NCBI GenBank assembly: GCA_013215375.1
Contig: JABSRB010000012.1
Location: 62,001-126,000 of the forward strand
Direction of reading: 5' to 3'
DNA from: Oceanospirillaceae bacterium
GTDB lineage: Bacteria; Pseudomonadota; Gammaproteobacteria; Pseudomonadales; Balneatricaceae
DNA: 64,000 nt
Shown piece by piece: positions 25,438 to 33,766 of the stretch; positions within the stretch are counted from its first letter, which is position 1, and each line of letters opens with the position of its first letter. Below the pieces are notes generated by a model. It saw only the letters and a list, made by a program, of their open reading frames with translations. It ran no database searches and was not told the origin of the DNA. Position numbers and translations under genes: made by a program.

Positions 25438-25996
25438 TCTGCTGCCCTTTCGCTATTGCCAAATGATGCATTTGGTGGTGATTCCCAAGGGCCATCACCC
25501 CTATATACCCAAGGCCTTGTAGTTTTATGATATCTTGCTCGTTGGTGGCTGTTACGGTTATTTTGAATTGATTGTTTTCAGAGGCCACGGCCATGTTGTA
25601 ACCATTTTCTATGGCTAACATTTTAGGATGCACAGCCAGTACTTTGGTTAAGGAGAATTCAGCCCGACGCGAAGTGGCTTTGATAACGGCCACAAAACCA
25701 TTTTTAATAGGCTTTTGTTTAATAACCTCCACATTTAAGGTCATATCTTGCATTTCAATCAAATGTACTCGCAATGCCTCTAAATTCACCCTGCGCCAAT
25801 CTACACTAGGGTCGCGTTGCAAAATATTGATAATTTCTTGGATAGTACCAAAGGCATCATTACCTGCCTCTGTTGGTTGCAAAGTGACTGATTGTGCAGT
25901 TGTCATCATATGGTCAGCATGTTTTGGGACTCCAAGTGCCATTAATGAAACGCTTGCCAGCAGTGAAATAGTGACCACTTTTGTTGTTTTATTCAT
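25388..25996 (-). CDS. secreted protein of unknown function
   Basis: A 202-residue protein with a signal peptide (VVTISLLASVSLMALGVP), probably periplasmic. I do not recognise the family. After a short His/Met-bearing stretch (PKHADHMM), there is a helical segment (FGTIQEIINILQRDPSVDW) and a beta-rich segment; near the C-terminus GNHHQMHHLA is rich in His and Met, suggesting metal binding. The last residues after HQELIPRPL are encoded by a dispersed repeat, so the end may be recently altered. It is divergent from a Crp/Fnr regulator across a region with an FNR-like box. Confidence 0.55.
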   Translation of the reverse strand: MNKTTKVVTISLLASVSLMALGVPKHADHMMTTAQSVTLQPTEAGNDAFGTIQEIINILQRDPSVDWRRVNLEALRVHLIEMQDMTLNVEVIKQKPIKNGFVAVIKATSRRAEFSLTKVLAVHPKMLAIENGYNMAVASENNQFKITVTATNEQDIIKLQGLGYIGVMALGNHHQMHHLAIAKGQQSHQELIPRPLRQDLIE

Positions 25997-26062
25997 CTGT
26001 AAGACCTCAATGTATACCTGTTAAAGTAATCAAACATTAACATTGCGCACATCTCCTGTAAT

Positions 26063-26076
26063 ATGATTCAAATCAT
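26063..26076. promoter_or_regulatory. FNR/CRP-type binding box
   Basis: ATGAT-TCAA-ATCAT is a perfect inverted repeat with the half-site spacing of FNR/DNR boxes (TTGAT-N4-ATCAA), one base off on each side. It lies 67 bp upstream of the secreted-protein gene and about 200 bp upstream of the Crp/Fnr regulator gene, so control of one or both is likely. Confidence 0.6.
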
Positions 26077-26097
26077 AAACCTACCCTAGCGTTACTT

Positions 26098-26257
26098 GGA
26101 GCCTGTCCGAGAACAGACTATTCGGCTGCGACCAATGCTATTTGGTTACAATTAACGTTGATTTTCGTTAAATAGCACGCTATTCGCCTTAAATCACCGC
26201 TAATTCTTCCTCAAATAGCCTTGTTCTCGCTACGATCGCTATTCTCGGATAGGCTTC
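26098..26257. mobile_element. MITE-like element, copy 1 (degenerate)
   Basis: Terminal inverted repeat GGAGCCTGTCCGAGAA matches the far end GAAGCCTATCCGAGAA (reverse complement) at 14 of 16 bases; 160 bp long. The interior shares GGCTGCGACCAA, CTTCCTCAAATA and CCTTGTTCTCGCTACG with the copy at 44611-44730. It sits between the FNR-like box and the regulator gene, so it forms much of that gene's leader. Confidence 0.8.
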
Positions 26258-26283
26258 TAAATTTTATTTTGGAGCTAAGATCA

Positions 26284-26931
26284 ATGTTATCCAGCCCATT
26301 TGATTCAATTCCACAACAGTTCTGTCGGCACTTAACGTTAGAAAAAGGCGCTAGACTGTTTGTGCAAGGCCGTACAACCGGCGGTATGTTTTACCTGAAA
26401 ACAGGGGATATCGAACTGGTTAGGCACAGTGCTAATGGTGAATTAATTGTTATTCATCGAGCCACGGCTGATAGTTTTTTTGCCGAAGCATCACTGTTTT
26501 GTGATCACTATCACTGTGATGCTATCGCGCGAAATAACACCCAGCTGATTGAATTCGATCGAGTCTATTTACTGGATCAGTTTGAGAATAATGCAAAGTT
26601 TTCAATGGCACTGGCGAAACAGTTTACTTTTCAATTGCAAAGCGGCCGCAGAATACGTGAAATAATGGCGATTAAAAGTGCGACACAACGAACTATAGCC
26701 GCGATTAATGAAGGGTTGTTGGTGGGAAATTTAACCTCTTTTGCCGCTTGTATTGGCCTCAGTGTCGAAGCACTTTATCGGGCATTAAGTGCCCTGGTAA
26801 AAAGCGGCGAACTGGTTAAAATTGGCCGCGGGTACTACGCGCTTAACACCAACAATTTAGAGAAAAAAAGGCCCTCAGCGAGGGCCAACAGTAAAGTTGA
26901 ATACTTTACTGGAGTAAAACATTACCTATAG
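26284..26931 (+). CDS. Crp/Fnr-family transcriptional regulator
   Basis: A 215-residue regulator: cyclic-nucleotide-binding fold (LTLEKGARLFVQGRTTGGMF; FFAEASLFCDHYHCDA) and C-terminal winged helix (LTSFAACIGLSVEALYRALS, with a KIGRGYYAL wing). It lacks the N-terminal four-cysteine cluster of FNR, so it is not an oxygen sensor of that type; the CDHYHCDA segment could hold a ligand or metal. I use the ATG at 26284 (GGAG nine bases upstream); an upstream frame from 26221 would translate the MITE-like element. An FNR-like box lies upstream in the divergent region. Confidence 0.88.
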   Translation: MLSSPFDSIPQQFCRHLTLEKGARLFVQGRTTGGMFYLKTGDIELVRHSANGELIVIHRATADSFFAEASLFCDHYHCDAIARNNTQLIEFDRVYLLDQFENNAKFSMALAKQFTFQLQSGRRIREIMAIKSATQRTIAAINEGLLVGNLTSFAACIGLSVEALYRALSALVKSGELVKIGRGYYALNTNNLEKKRPSARANSKVEYFTGVKHYL

Positions 26932-26973
26932 GTTAAAGACGAGAGATATTAAAGCGTAAAGCTGAGCATCAAA

Positions 26974-27921
26974 TTAACGATATCCTGCCTTACTTAGTTT
27001 AATAACCGCTGCGGCTTTATCTTTGGTGATCAAGTTAGGACCCGTTGAAATATCCGATGGCAATAGCTTGAATTTGTTGTAGTTATTCATCACCATCAAT
27101 GGCAAATAACCTTGTAAGAACTGTTGCTGATCTAGTGCAAACTCGATCTTGCCGTCGCTTACATCTTGTAAAACACGAGGTGACAAATCAAAGGTACCTA
27201 GTTTGATGCCATGGTCGCCTTTTTTGTAGGCTGCTAATGCATCAACCGCGGGTTCTGCAGCTGTTGATCCTAAGGTCAAAATACCGTTAACATCCGGGTG
27301 CTGCTTCAAATACGCAAGGATAGCATTACGAATTTCTGTCGGATCCATCGATGTAGCAAGTACATCAGCTTTACCACCTAAACCTTCTACAAATCCTGCA
27401 CAGCGAGCATCTAGTGAAGAGTTACCTTGCTCCTGGTTTACACAGACACCATTAGTTACCCCTCTGGCCTTCATATACTTACCTGCTTTAACAGCAGCTG
27501 CATATTCAGACTGCCCAATATGCATTAATGCACCTAGCTTTTTCGAGGCTTCTTCACCGGCATTAATCGTAATGACTGGTATGCCTTTTTTTACTGCTTT
27601 TTCAATCGAGGCACTCAGTGCTTTTGCATCGGGTACAGAGACTATTAACCCGTCTGGGTTGGTGGCGACAGCTGCATCAATTAAACGCGCCATTCGCACA
27701 GCATCGAACTGTTGCGGAGAGCGATAATCAAGCTCTAAGCCTAAATCTTTGGCCGCTGTTTTAGCACCATTTTTAACGATAGACCAAAACGGATCCGCAG
27801 ATTGGCCATGAGTGACATACACATAACGATCAGCGTAAGTTGAGCTTGCAACAAGCCCCAAAGAAACACTCAATGCAGCGGCGAGTGCTAGTTTATTGAG
27901 TTTTTGTTTTATCAATTTCAT
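26974..27921 (-). CDS. periplasmic sugar-binding protein (RbsB/IbpA type)
   Basis: A 315-residue type I periplasmic binding protein with signal peptide (LALAAALSVSLGLVASSTYA then DRYVYVTHG). Family features: DGLIVSVPDAKALSASIEKA, GIPVITINAGEE, VNGILTLGSTAAEPAVDAL and DQQQFLQGYLPL. Start at 27921 has AAGG seven bases upstream. It follows the IolG-like gene on the same strand, 134 bp apart, and is likely co-transcribed. Ligands in this family include ribose, inositol and other polyols. No permease or ATPase gene accompanies it in the window, which is unusual. Confidence 0.85.
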   Translation of the reverse strand: MKLIKQKLNKLALAAALSVSLGLVASSTYADRYVYVTHGQSADPFWSIVKNGAKTAAKDLGLELDYRSPQQFDAVRMARLIDAAVATNPDGLIVSVPDAKALSASIEKAVKKGIPVITINAGEEASKKLGALMHIGQSEYAAAVKAGKYMKARGVTNGVCVNQEQGNSSLDARCAGFVEGLGGKADVLATSMDPTEIRNAILAYLKQHPDVNGILTLGSTAAEPAVDALAAYKKGDHGIKLGTFDLSPRVLQDVSDGKIEFALDQQQFLQGYLPLMVMNNYNKFKLLPSDISTGPNLITKDKAAAVIKLSKAGYR

Positions 27922-28019
27922 ATTAATACCTTTTATTGTTTTCATTGCGGTTAATTGATGATGTTTTTCTAAAACTTCTTTTATAAATGATGAGTACCGT
28001 TAGTCATCAAACTATTTTG

Positions 28020-28059
28020 CTAAAGACAGTACCTCTAATATCCAAAACACTGCCTTTAG
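28020..28059. other. stem-loop between iolG-like and binding-protein genes
   Basis: Arms CTAAAG-A-CAGT and ACTG-C-CTTTAG form an 11-position stem with one mismatch and an 18-nt loop; it includes the last codon of the dehydrogenase gene. It could set the ratio of the two products or act as a processing site. Confidence 0.4.
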
Positions 28060-29060
28060 CGCAAACTATCCCAGTCAAAGAACTGTTTTTGACCGGTTAT
28101 TAAAGCTTTGTGCGCAAGCTCTGCCATCACCAGTGCTTTAGCGCCATCTTCTGCGGTGCATGAAAACACGGTGTTATTTAACACTGCTTGCGTGAAGTGA
28201 TCCCATTCTGCGGCATAGGCAGGCATGTAACGCTCAAGGAAGAAATACTCCGCTTTCGCACTGTTAACACCGGCATTAGTTGTTTCAATCATATTGTTCT
28301 CACGCACATTATCGACTTGTAACATGCCCTTAGCTGCGTGTAGTTCAATGCGTTGATCATAGCCATAAGTAGTGCGTCGGCTGTTAGAGATACTGACTAG
28401 CGCACCACTGGGAAACTCAAGGGTAATCAGCGCTGTATCTACATCGCCACAATCACCAATCACAGACTCTACGATGCATGAGGCACTGGCACTCACGGCT
28501 ACTGGGTCTTCATTTAAGATAAAACGCGCCATGTCTAAATCGTGAATACTCATGTCACGAAATAATCCGCCAGACACTTTAATGTATTCAACCGGTGGCG
28601 GACTAGGATCGCGAGAGGTAATTTGCAATACTTCTGCAGCGCCAAGCTCACCGGACAAATAACGTTTTTGTAAGGCGGCAAAATCAGGATCAAAGCGACG
28701 GTTAAAACCAATCATCAATTTTGCGTTACATTCTTTGACGATTTTTAAACAACGCATCACCCGCTCACTGTCTAAATCGATAGGCTTTTCGCAGAAAATC
28801 GCTTTGCCTGCCGTCGCAGCACGTTCTATCAGATCTGAATGTGTATCTGTTGCTGAGGCAATCACTACCGCTTGAATACTTTTATCGGTCAGTATTTCTT
28901 CCAAAGTGCGTACTTTACTCTGGTATTTATCGGCTAGTTTGTTGGCGCTATCTATAAAAATATCGGTAATAGCACTGAGCTCTGAATGTGGATTACTAGC
29001 GATGTTGGCGGCATGTACTTGGCCGATTCGCCCTGCCCCTATTAATGCTGTTTTTAACAT
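28056..29060 (-). CDS. iolG: Gfo/Idh/MocA oxidoreductase, inositol 2-dehydrogenase-like
   Basis: A 334-residue NAD(P)-dependent dehydrogenase. The N-terminal Rossmann motif GAGRIGQVHA and the EKPIDL catalytic-lysine motif identify the Gfo/Idh/MocA family; IGFNRRFDPDFAAL and SRDPSPPP are typical of IolG-like members. I place the start at 29060 (MLKTALIG); a longer frame from 29174 would run through the operators. It is divergent from a LacI-family regulator, with two 16-bp operators in between, so it is most likely repressed by it. The exact substrate (myo-inositol or another polyol or sugar) is not shown. Confidence 0.82.
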   Translation of the reverse strand: MLKTALIGAGRIGQVHAANIASNPHSELSAITDIFIDSANKLADKYQSKVRTLEEILTDKSIQAVVIASATDTHSDLIERAATAGKAIFCEKPIDLDSERVMRCLKIVKECNAKLMIGFNRRFDPDFAALQKRYLSGELGAAEVLQITSRDPSPPPVEYIKVSGGLFRDMSIHDLDMARFILNEDPVAVSASASCIVESVIGDCGDVDTALITLEFPSGALVSISNSRRTTYGYDQRIELHAAKGMLQVDNVRENNMIETTNAGVNSAKAEYFFLERYMPAYAAEWDHFTQAVLNNTVFSCTAEDGAKALVMAELAHKALITGQKQFFDWDSLR

Positions 29061-29092
29061 TTTATTATTATCTCTGATTAAAAAGACCAATT

Positions 29093-29108
29093 TTGCAACC
29101 GGTTGCAA
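29093..29108. promoter_or_regulatory. LacI-family operator O1
   Basis: TTGCAACCGGTTGCAA, a perfect 16-bp palindrome with the central CG of LacI/GalR-type operators. It lies 32 bp upstream of the iolG-like start. Its centre is 59 bp from that of O2, suitable for looping or paired repression. Confidence 0.85.
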
Positions 29109-29151
29109 GCAGCTACAAAAAAAACCGAATGGCTCTATAAAAAATATATAT

Positions 29152-29167
29152 TTGCACCCGGTTGCAA
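29152..29167. promoter_or_regulatory. LacI-family operator O2
   Basis: TTGCACCCGGTTGCAA, a near-perfect version of O1, 50 bp upstream of the regulator gene. Autoregulation of the LacI-type gene is likely. Confidence 0.82.
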
Positions 29168-29217
29168 TAGACAATAAAATAACATTTAAACGCTGTCAAT
29201 TACATTTTGGAGAAAAC

Positions 29218-30222
29218 ATGCCCGATATTAATGCTGCTGATCGAAAATCGACTGCCTCAGATGTGGCAAAACTTGCTGGAGTATCAAAGTGGACGGTGTC
29301 TCGCGCCTTTACGCCAAAGGCATCAATTTCACAGCATAGCCGCGAAAAAGTTTTAAAAGCGGCGGATGAACTCGGCTATAAACCTAACCTTTTAGCCCGT
29401 GGCCTTTCTAAAAACAAAAGCAATATCATAGGTATTGTGGTTGATAACTTTGAAAATCCACACAAGCTAATGCTGCTCAATGAAGTGACTACTCAATTAC
29501 AAAACAAAGCCAAGATCGCCATGGTTTTGAATATTTCCAATGCTAATAGCAGTACTAGAGTATTAACTCAAGCCGATCAATTTCAGGTAGATGCACTGAT
29601 TTTCCTCGGCTCTTTTATCACCGAAGAGCTAATCGAGCTGGCTATCACCATTAAACACATCCCTTTTGTCGTGGTCGGTCGCAGCACTGACATCACTAAT
29701 CTTAATGTGATTAGCACCGACGATATTTCTGCAGGCCAAGAAATAGCGAAATTATTAATGACTCAAGGCTTTTCTCGCTTTGGTTTTATGTCAGGTCCTG
29801 AATCACAATCCACTTGGCTGGCCCGCTTTGAGGGCTATAAAAGCTATCTAGCAAAAAGTAATATCAATGTCGAAGCTGTTTTAAAGGCGGGTAAATACGA
29901 TAGACAACGAGGTTTCGCCGTTATGGACAGCTACCTGATTGATCATGGTGATGATCATGTTGAAGCTATTTTTTGCGAAAACGATATTTTGGCAATTGGT
30001 GCTTTAGATGCCATAAAAAAACACGGTAAGAAGATAGCTGTTGTTGGCTTTGATAATATTGAACTGGCCAATGCGACAAGTTTTGCTCTTACCAGCTATC
30101 GCCAACCGCTAAATTTAATGGTTGCCCAAGCACTAAAAGTGATCGAAGATCCAAATGCCAGTAGCAGCCAGCAACTGCCTGGAAAGTTAGTACTGAGAAA
30201 TTCCCACAAAAACAGTCAATAA
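29218..30222 (+). CDS. LacI-family transcriptional regulator
   Basis: A 334-residue repressor. Residues about 10-60 are the LacI helix-turn-helix and hinge (SDVAKLAGVSKWTVSRAFTP, then ELGYKPNLLARGLS). The remainder is a periplasmic-binding-like sensor domain (IGIVVDNFENPHKLML; FGFMSGPESQSTWLARFEGY; AVVGFDNIELA). Start at 29218 has GGAG eight bases upstream. Three matching operators in the window (two here, one before the TIM-barrel gene) define its likely regulon: iolG-like dehydrogenase, sugar-binding protein and hydroxypyruvate-isomerase-like enzyme. Confidence 0.9.
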   Translation: MPDINAADRKSTASDVAKLAGVSKWTVSRAFTPKASISQHSREKVLKAADELGYKPNLLARGLSKNKSNIIGIVVDNFENPHKLMLLNEVTTQLQNKAKIAMVLNISNANSSTRVLTQADQFQVDALIFLGSFITEELIELAITIKHIPFVVVGRSTDITNLNVISTDDISAGQEIAKLLMTQGFSRFGFMSGPESQSTWLARFEGYKSYLAKSNINVEAVLKAGKYDRQRGFAVMDSYLIDHGDDHVEAIFCENDILAIGALDAIKKHGKKIAVVGFDNIELANATSFALTSYRQPLNLMVAQALKVIEDPNASSSQQLPGKLVLRNSHKNSQ

Positions 30223-30224
30223 CG

Positions 30225-30377
30225 ATCCCCGAGGCAAGCCCTCTCACGTCGCGAGCCTTCACTTACGGATGCGGGGTATTCCTAGTGACTTTTAGTTCTT
30301 ACAAGTTGACGCCCCAAGAGGTGGGAAATTAAACTCTTGATGATTTAGGCTCCGCCTAATTCATCTCTATTAAATCA
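30225..30377. repeat. dispersed hairpin-bearing repeat, copy B
   Basis: The longest copy of a family also at 25333, 43958 and 61384. The core runs from ACAAGTTGACGCC at 30301 to TATTAAATCA at 30377. The hairpin GATGATTTAGGC-TCC-GCCTAATTCATC (30339-30365) has a 12-position stem with one mismatch. It fills most of the 329-bp spacer after the LacI-type gene. It resembles the right-end hairpin region of an IS200/IS605-type element, but no transposase is attached. Confidence 0.75.
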
Positions 30378-30551
30378 TATGTTTCTAGATTTTCAACACT
30401 CTTTAGTGCATCTTTTATTAGCAAATGTGAGGCTTTGTTAATTGATAAATGTTTGATATTTCTAGTATGATGTTCACCCATTTGATGATGCTCTGTGTAG
30501 ATTCACTGTAGCTGTCGTCGTCCCTACCCTCAGCTTTAGTAAGTAGTTATT

Positions 30552-31460
30552 ATGTTATCGACACTGATAGACCCTATTTTGCCCATTTTCACCATTTTAT
30601 TGTTAGGGTTTATTGCTTTTCGTACCAAAGCATTTGATGTGCCCGCGGCACAGATCATCAATAAATTTGTCTTTTATTTAGCCACCCCAGCGCTGGTTTT
30701 TAATGTCATCTCTAATGCGCCTATTGAACAACTGGATTATCGAGCGCTGGGTGTCTATTTCTCGGCGCAATTAATTGCCTATATGGGGCTTTTTGCGCTG
30801 TTGCATTACTTTTTCAACATTGACAAAAAAGAGGCTTTATTACTGGCTTTAACCAGTGTTTTTGTTAACCACATTTTCTTTGTGCTACCCATTGCTGAAA
30901 GAGTCTACGGCCCTATTGCAGCCCGCCCTATTGCCGGCGTGGTTATTATCGATATTTTAGTGTTATTTTGTGGCACAGTATTAGCGCTAGATCTGATTAA
31001 CTCCACTCAGAAATCGGTGTTTAATACCTTTAAATTACTCTGTAAAAATCCTTTCTTGATTGCCTCATTTCTCGGTGCATTAACATGGTTGGTTAAAGAT
31101 TCGATGCCCAGTGGACTATTAACTTATGCCACGTTTGTCGGCGCCGCTGCAGCTCCCGCCTCACTTTTCTCACTCGGCGTCATCTTAGCCAGTAATCCAT
31201 TAGGTAACGTGGGACGAGCAACATGGTTAGTCGTTGCGGTGAACGTAGTGCTGATGCCGATATTGGTGTATGCATTTATTCAAGGTGTGGATGTTAGCCC
31301 ACAATGGAGCAAAATAATCCTGCTTATGTCTGCGGGCCCCTGTGGCGCTATGCCTTTTGTCATCGCTCTACAATACGGTATTCCCACCCGCAGAATCGCC
31401 AAGGCAATTTTGATATCGACGTTGTTATCTCTGGTCTCTATTACCTATTTAACCAGTTAA
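30552..31460 (+). CDS. AEC-family (auxin efflux carrier type) permease
   Basis: A 302-residue inner-membrane protein with about ten hydrophobic segments. The beginning (LIDPILPIFTILLLGFIAF; KFVFYLATPALVFNVIS) and the end (MSAGPCGAMPFVIALQYG) match the AEC family, whose bacterial members move small carboxylates such as malonate or malate. It stands alone between a repeat and a binding-protein gene. No operator of the nearby LacI set precedes it. Confidence 0.85.
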   Translation: MLSTLIDPILPIFTILLLGFIAFRTKAFDVPAAQIINKFVFYLATPALVFNVISNAPIEQLDYRALGVYFSAQLIAYMGLFALLHYFFNIDKKEALLLALTSVFVNHIFFVLPIAERVYGPIAARPIAGVVIIDILVLFCGTVLALDLINSTQKSVFNTFKLLCKNPFLIASFLGALTWLVKDSMPSGLLTYATFVGAAAAPASLFSLGVILASNPLGNVGRATWLVVAVNVVLMPILVYAFIQGVDVSPQWSKIILLMSAGPCGAMPFVIALQYGIPTRRIAKAILISTLLSLVSITYLTS

Positions 31461-31577
31461 AGACCTCTGCAAAACGAGTGCAATAACGCGCTCATTAAAT
31501 ACAACAATTTCTGATACTTTAACGCTTTTAGGTGAGTAATATATGTTGCTGGTTTTTTCTTCATTAAGGAGCATGTA

Positions 31578-32327
31578 TTGATCGTTAAAATATTATTTTT
31601 GTATGTTTTAAGCTTCTTTTTTGCTTTACCTATTCTGGCTAAAGAATTAAAAGTGGGTATAGGCATTAGCAATTACCCACCTTATTATTTTGTACAAGAT
31701 GGCGAACTTAAAGGTCCGGTCATAGAGATTACTCGGCATATTGTTAAGGAATTAGGGCACACTTTAGTCTTTCAAGCGTACCCTTGGCCACGTGTTCAAT
31801 CCAACCTTCGCTTGGGAGGTATTGACATGGTGATGATGTATTTCAAAACAGTACAGAGAGAGCAATACGCTATTTACACTGATACCCCGCACATCCATGA
31901 CGCTAGTTATTTGTTTGTTAATAAACACTCGAAAATCGAGTTTTACGGCAGTATTAACAGCGTAAAAAACTATCGCTTTGGCAATGTTCGCGGTTATTCA
32001 CACGGTACTGAATACGACAGTGCTTCGCAGATAACCAAGAGTGTCGCGGTTGATTCTAATCAACTAATTCGTATGTTGTTGAAAGGTAGAATTGATATTG
32101 GGGTAGGTAACAAAGCAGTCGTTAGCAGTCATGCTAAAGAAAAAGGTGTGCTCGATAAAATAGACTTTCTCTCCCCTGCCATTGAAGCTGCGCCCGCATA
32201 TTTTGCATTCTCCAAAGTGAAAACAGATTCAAAACAACTAGCGGAACAATTTTCGATAGAAATAAAAAAATTTATAAAAACAGAAAAATATCACGATATA
32301 TTAACGGCCTATGGATTAACCAAGTAG
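31578..32327 (+). CDS. periplasmic solute-binding protein, family 3 type
   Basis: A 249-residue protein with signal peptide (ILFLYVLSFFFALPILA). The body follows the amino-acid-binding (SBP_bac_3) pattern: LKVGIGISNYPPYYFVQDGE, PWPRVQSNLRLGGIDMVMMY, YRFGNVRGYSHG. The start is a TTG at 31578, six bases after a strong AAGGAG; an ATG inside that spacer is out of use because it is followed at once by a stop. No permease lies nearby, so it could be a stand-alone sensor or binding protein. Confidence 0.8.
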   Translation: MIVKILFLYVLSFFFALPILAKELKVGIGISNYPPYYFVQDGELKGPVIEITRHIVKELGHTLVFQAYPWPRVQSNLRLGGIDMVMMYFKTVQREQYAIYTDTPHIHDASYLFVNKHSKIEFYGSINSVKNYRFGNVRGYSHGTEYDSASQITKSVAVDSNQLIRMLLKGRIDIGVGNKAVVSSHAKEKGVLDKIDFLSPAIEAAPAYFAFSKVKTDSKQLAEQFSIEIKKFIKTEKYHDILTAYGLTK

Positions 32328-32369
32328 CTTAGTTCCTATCAATAAACATACTCAACCATGATTAAAGGA

Positions 32370-32636
32370 CTAACTAAACTGCTGCTGTGATCGTATTTTT
32401 GCTTTTCTAGCCTCCTCTTCACGATTCTTAGTTGGACTCGTGGTGACCATCTCATCAAAGAGCTTTTGTACGGATAAAGCCACTTCACTCACCGCAAGAT
32501 CAAATGCGTGTTGATTAATAATAGACAGTTTTTGCGAGCCACTGACTTTCCTAATAAACTGTAAGGCAGCACCTTGTAGCTCTGCCTCAGTCACCGCTGG
32601 TTCGAAGTTATAGAGCGTTTTTATATTTCTGCACAT
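32370..32636 (-). CDS. DUF2277 family protein
   Basis: An 88-residue protein with the DUF2277 hallmark start MCRNIKTLYNFEP, followed by EAELQGAALQFIRKVSGSQK and a conserved helix. The family is small and of unknown function. The gene is alone on the minus strand between two plus-strand genes; its C-terminal part is charged (KNREEEARKAKIR). Confidence 0.85.
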   Translation of the reverse strand: MCRNIKTLYNFEPAVTEAELQGAALQFIRKVSGSQKLSIINQHAFDLAVSEVALSVQKLFDEMVTTSPTKNREEEARKAKIRSQQQFS

Positions 32637-32763
32637 TATTAGTTCCTATTCAGCTAGCTAAATCACCCCTGCATATTCTCATACATTGCTGCTAAGCGGT
32701 ATTCACGGCCTATATTTATTGCAGTATTGTGTGGCGATAGGATCTTGTGCATAGACTACAGTA

Positions 32764-32817
32764 TTGACAGTTTCTTTCGGTAAGTGCATGATTCGACAGG
32801 TTTGCACCCGGGTGCAA
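32764..32817 (+). promoter_or_regulatory. promoter with LacI-family operator O3
   Basis: TTGACA (32764-32769) and CATGAT (32787-32792) are 17 bp apart. TTGCACCCGGGTGCAA (32802-32817) is a perfect 16-bp palindrome beginning just after the expected start site, matching O1/O2 at 29093 and 29152. It heads the hydroxypyruvate-isomerase-like gene. The rest of the 344-bp spacer 32637-32980 shows no gene. Confidence 0.82.
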
Positions 32818-32980
32818 GCGTGTAATAGGAAACAGGGCGGCCTACCCACTGGATGAGACAGGCTATTAGAAAGTAGAAACAAAAAGGATGATTCCACAGT
32901 AAATATGCTGGAAATTTCTGCAACCCTAAGACGAGCTAACGAGTTTATACAGCTCAGTCACTAAACAAGAGAAATAGAAC

Positions 32981-33766
32981 ATGAGTACTAATCAACCTTT
33001 TCAATTAGCTGCCTGTGCAGAAATGCTTTGGAATGATAAACCTATTGAATGGCGAGCTGCACGACTGCACGAAATGGGCTTTGGGGTAGGTTTATGGAAC
33101 TGGCCTGAACATGATATTGGTAAACTTGCAGACACTGGTGCGACCTTCACTATCATGAATGGTTATTTAGCTGGGCGTTTAGCGGATGACGAAGGCGCTG
33201 ATCTGCTGTTGAAGTCCGCAGCAGAGACTATCGAAATTGGTAAAAAACTTGGCGTACACCGCCTTAATTTGCACGGTACTGGCCTAGGAGAAGGCGGCAT
33301 ACCTGTTTGGCAGCATGAGCAAATCACTGGTGCCATGTGGTTAAAAGCCCAAGATACACTGAATAGAATTTGCGATCTTGCTGAAAAACAACAGGTCGTG
33401 TTTACTCTTGAAAATCTTAACTTACTTGATCACCCTGGCTGCCCTTTCAACTCGACTGACGATGTTTTAACGCTGGTTTCTGCCATTAACCGTCCGCAAC
33501 TAAAAATTAATTTAGACCTTTATCATACGCAAATTGGTGAGGGAGATTTACTGCGTTGGTGTGAAAAATGCCTGCCTTGGATAGGTGAAGTACAAGTAGC
33601 AGACAACCCAGGCAGATTTGAGCCAACCACCGGTGAAATTAACTATGCCGGGATTGCCAAAGGTTTATTTGAGATGGGTTATAGTGGCCCGGTGGGGATG
33701 GAAGCTTTTGCTAAAGGCGATGATGAGTTGGCTCTGGAGCGTTTCAGAACGGCATTTACTCTTTAA
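32981..33766 (+). CDS. hyi: hydroxypyruvate isomerase-like TIM-barrel protein
   Basis: A 261-residue xylose-isomerase-type TIM barrel. Landmarks: AACAEMLWND at the start, HRLNLHGTGLGEGG, FTLENLNLLDHPG (a catalytic Glu), INLDLYHTQIGEG, VQVADNPGRFEPTTGEI (typical of hydroxypyruvate isomerases) and GMEAFAKGDDE (second Glu). It may interconvert hydroxypyruvate and tartronate semialdehyde or act on a polyol-derived intermediate. A palindromic LacI-type operator sits in its promoter, tying it to the iolG-like locus 4 kb away. A tartronate-semialdehyde-reductase-like gene follows 1 kb later on the other strand. Confidence 0.8.
   Translation: MSTNQPFQLAACAEMLWNDKPIEWRAARLHEMGFGVGLWNWPEHDIGKLADTGATFTIMNGYLAGRLADDEGADLLLKSAAETIEIGKKLGVHRLNLHGTGLGEGGIPVWQHEQITGAMWLKAQDTLNRICDLAEKQQVVFTLENLNLLDHPGCPFNSTDDVLTLVSAINRPQLKINLDLYHTQIGEGDLLRWCEKCLPWIGEVQVADNPGRFEPTTGEINYAGIAKGLFEMGYSGPVGMEAFAKGDDELALERFRTAFTL

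Noticed and set aside
26221-26283. Longer N-terminus of the Crp/Fnr regulator
   Set aside because: It would translate the end of the MITE-like element; the ATG at 26284 has a good ribosome-binding site and gives a normal N-terminus.
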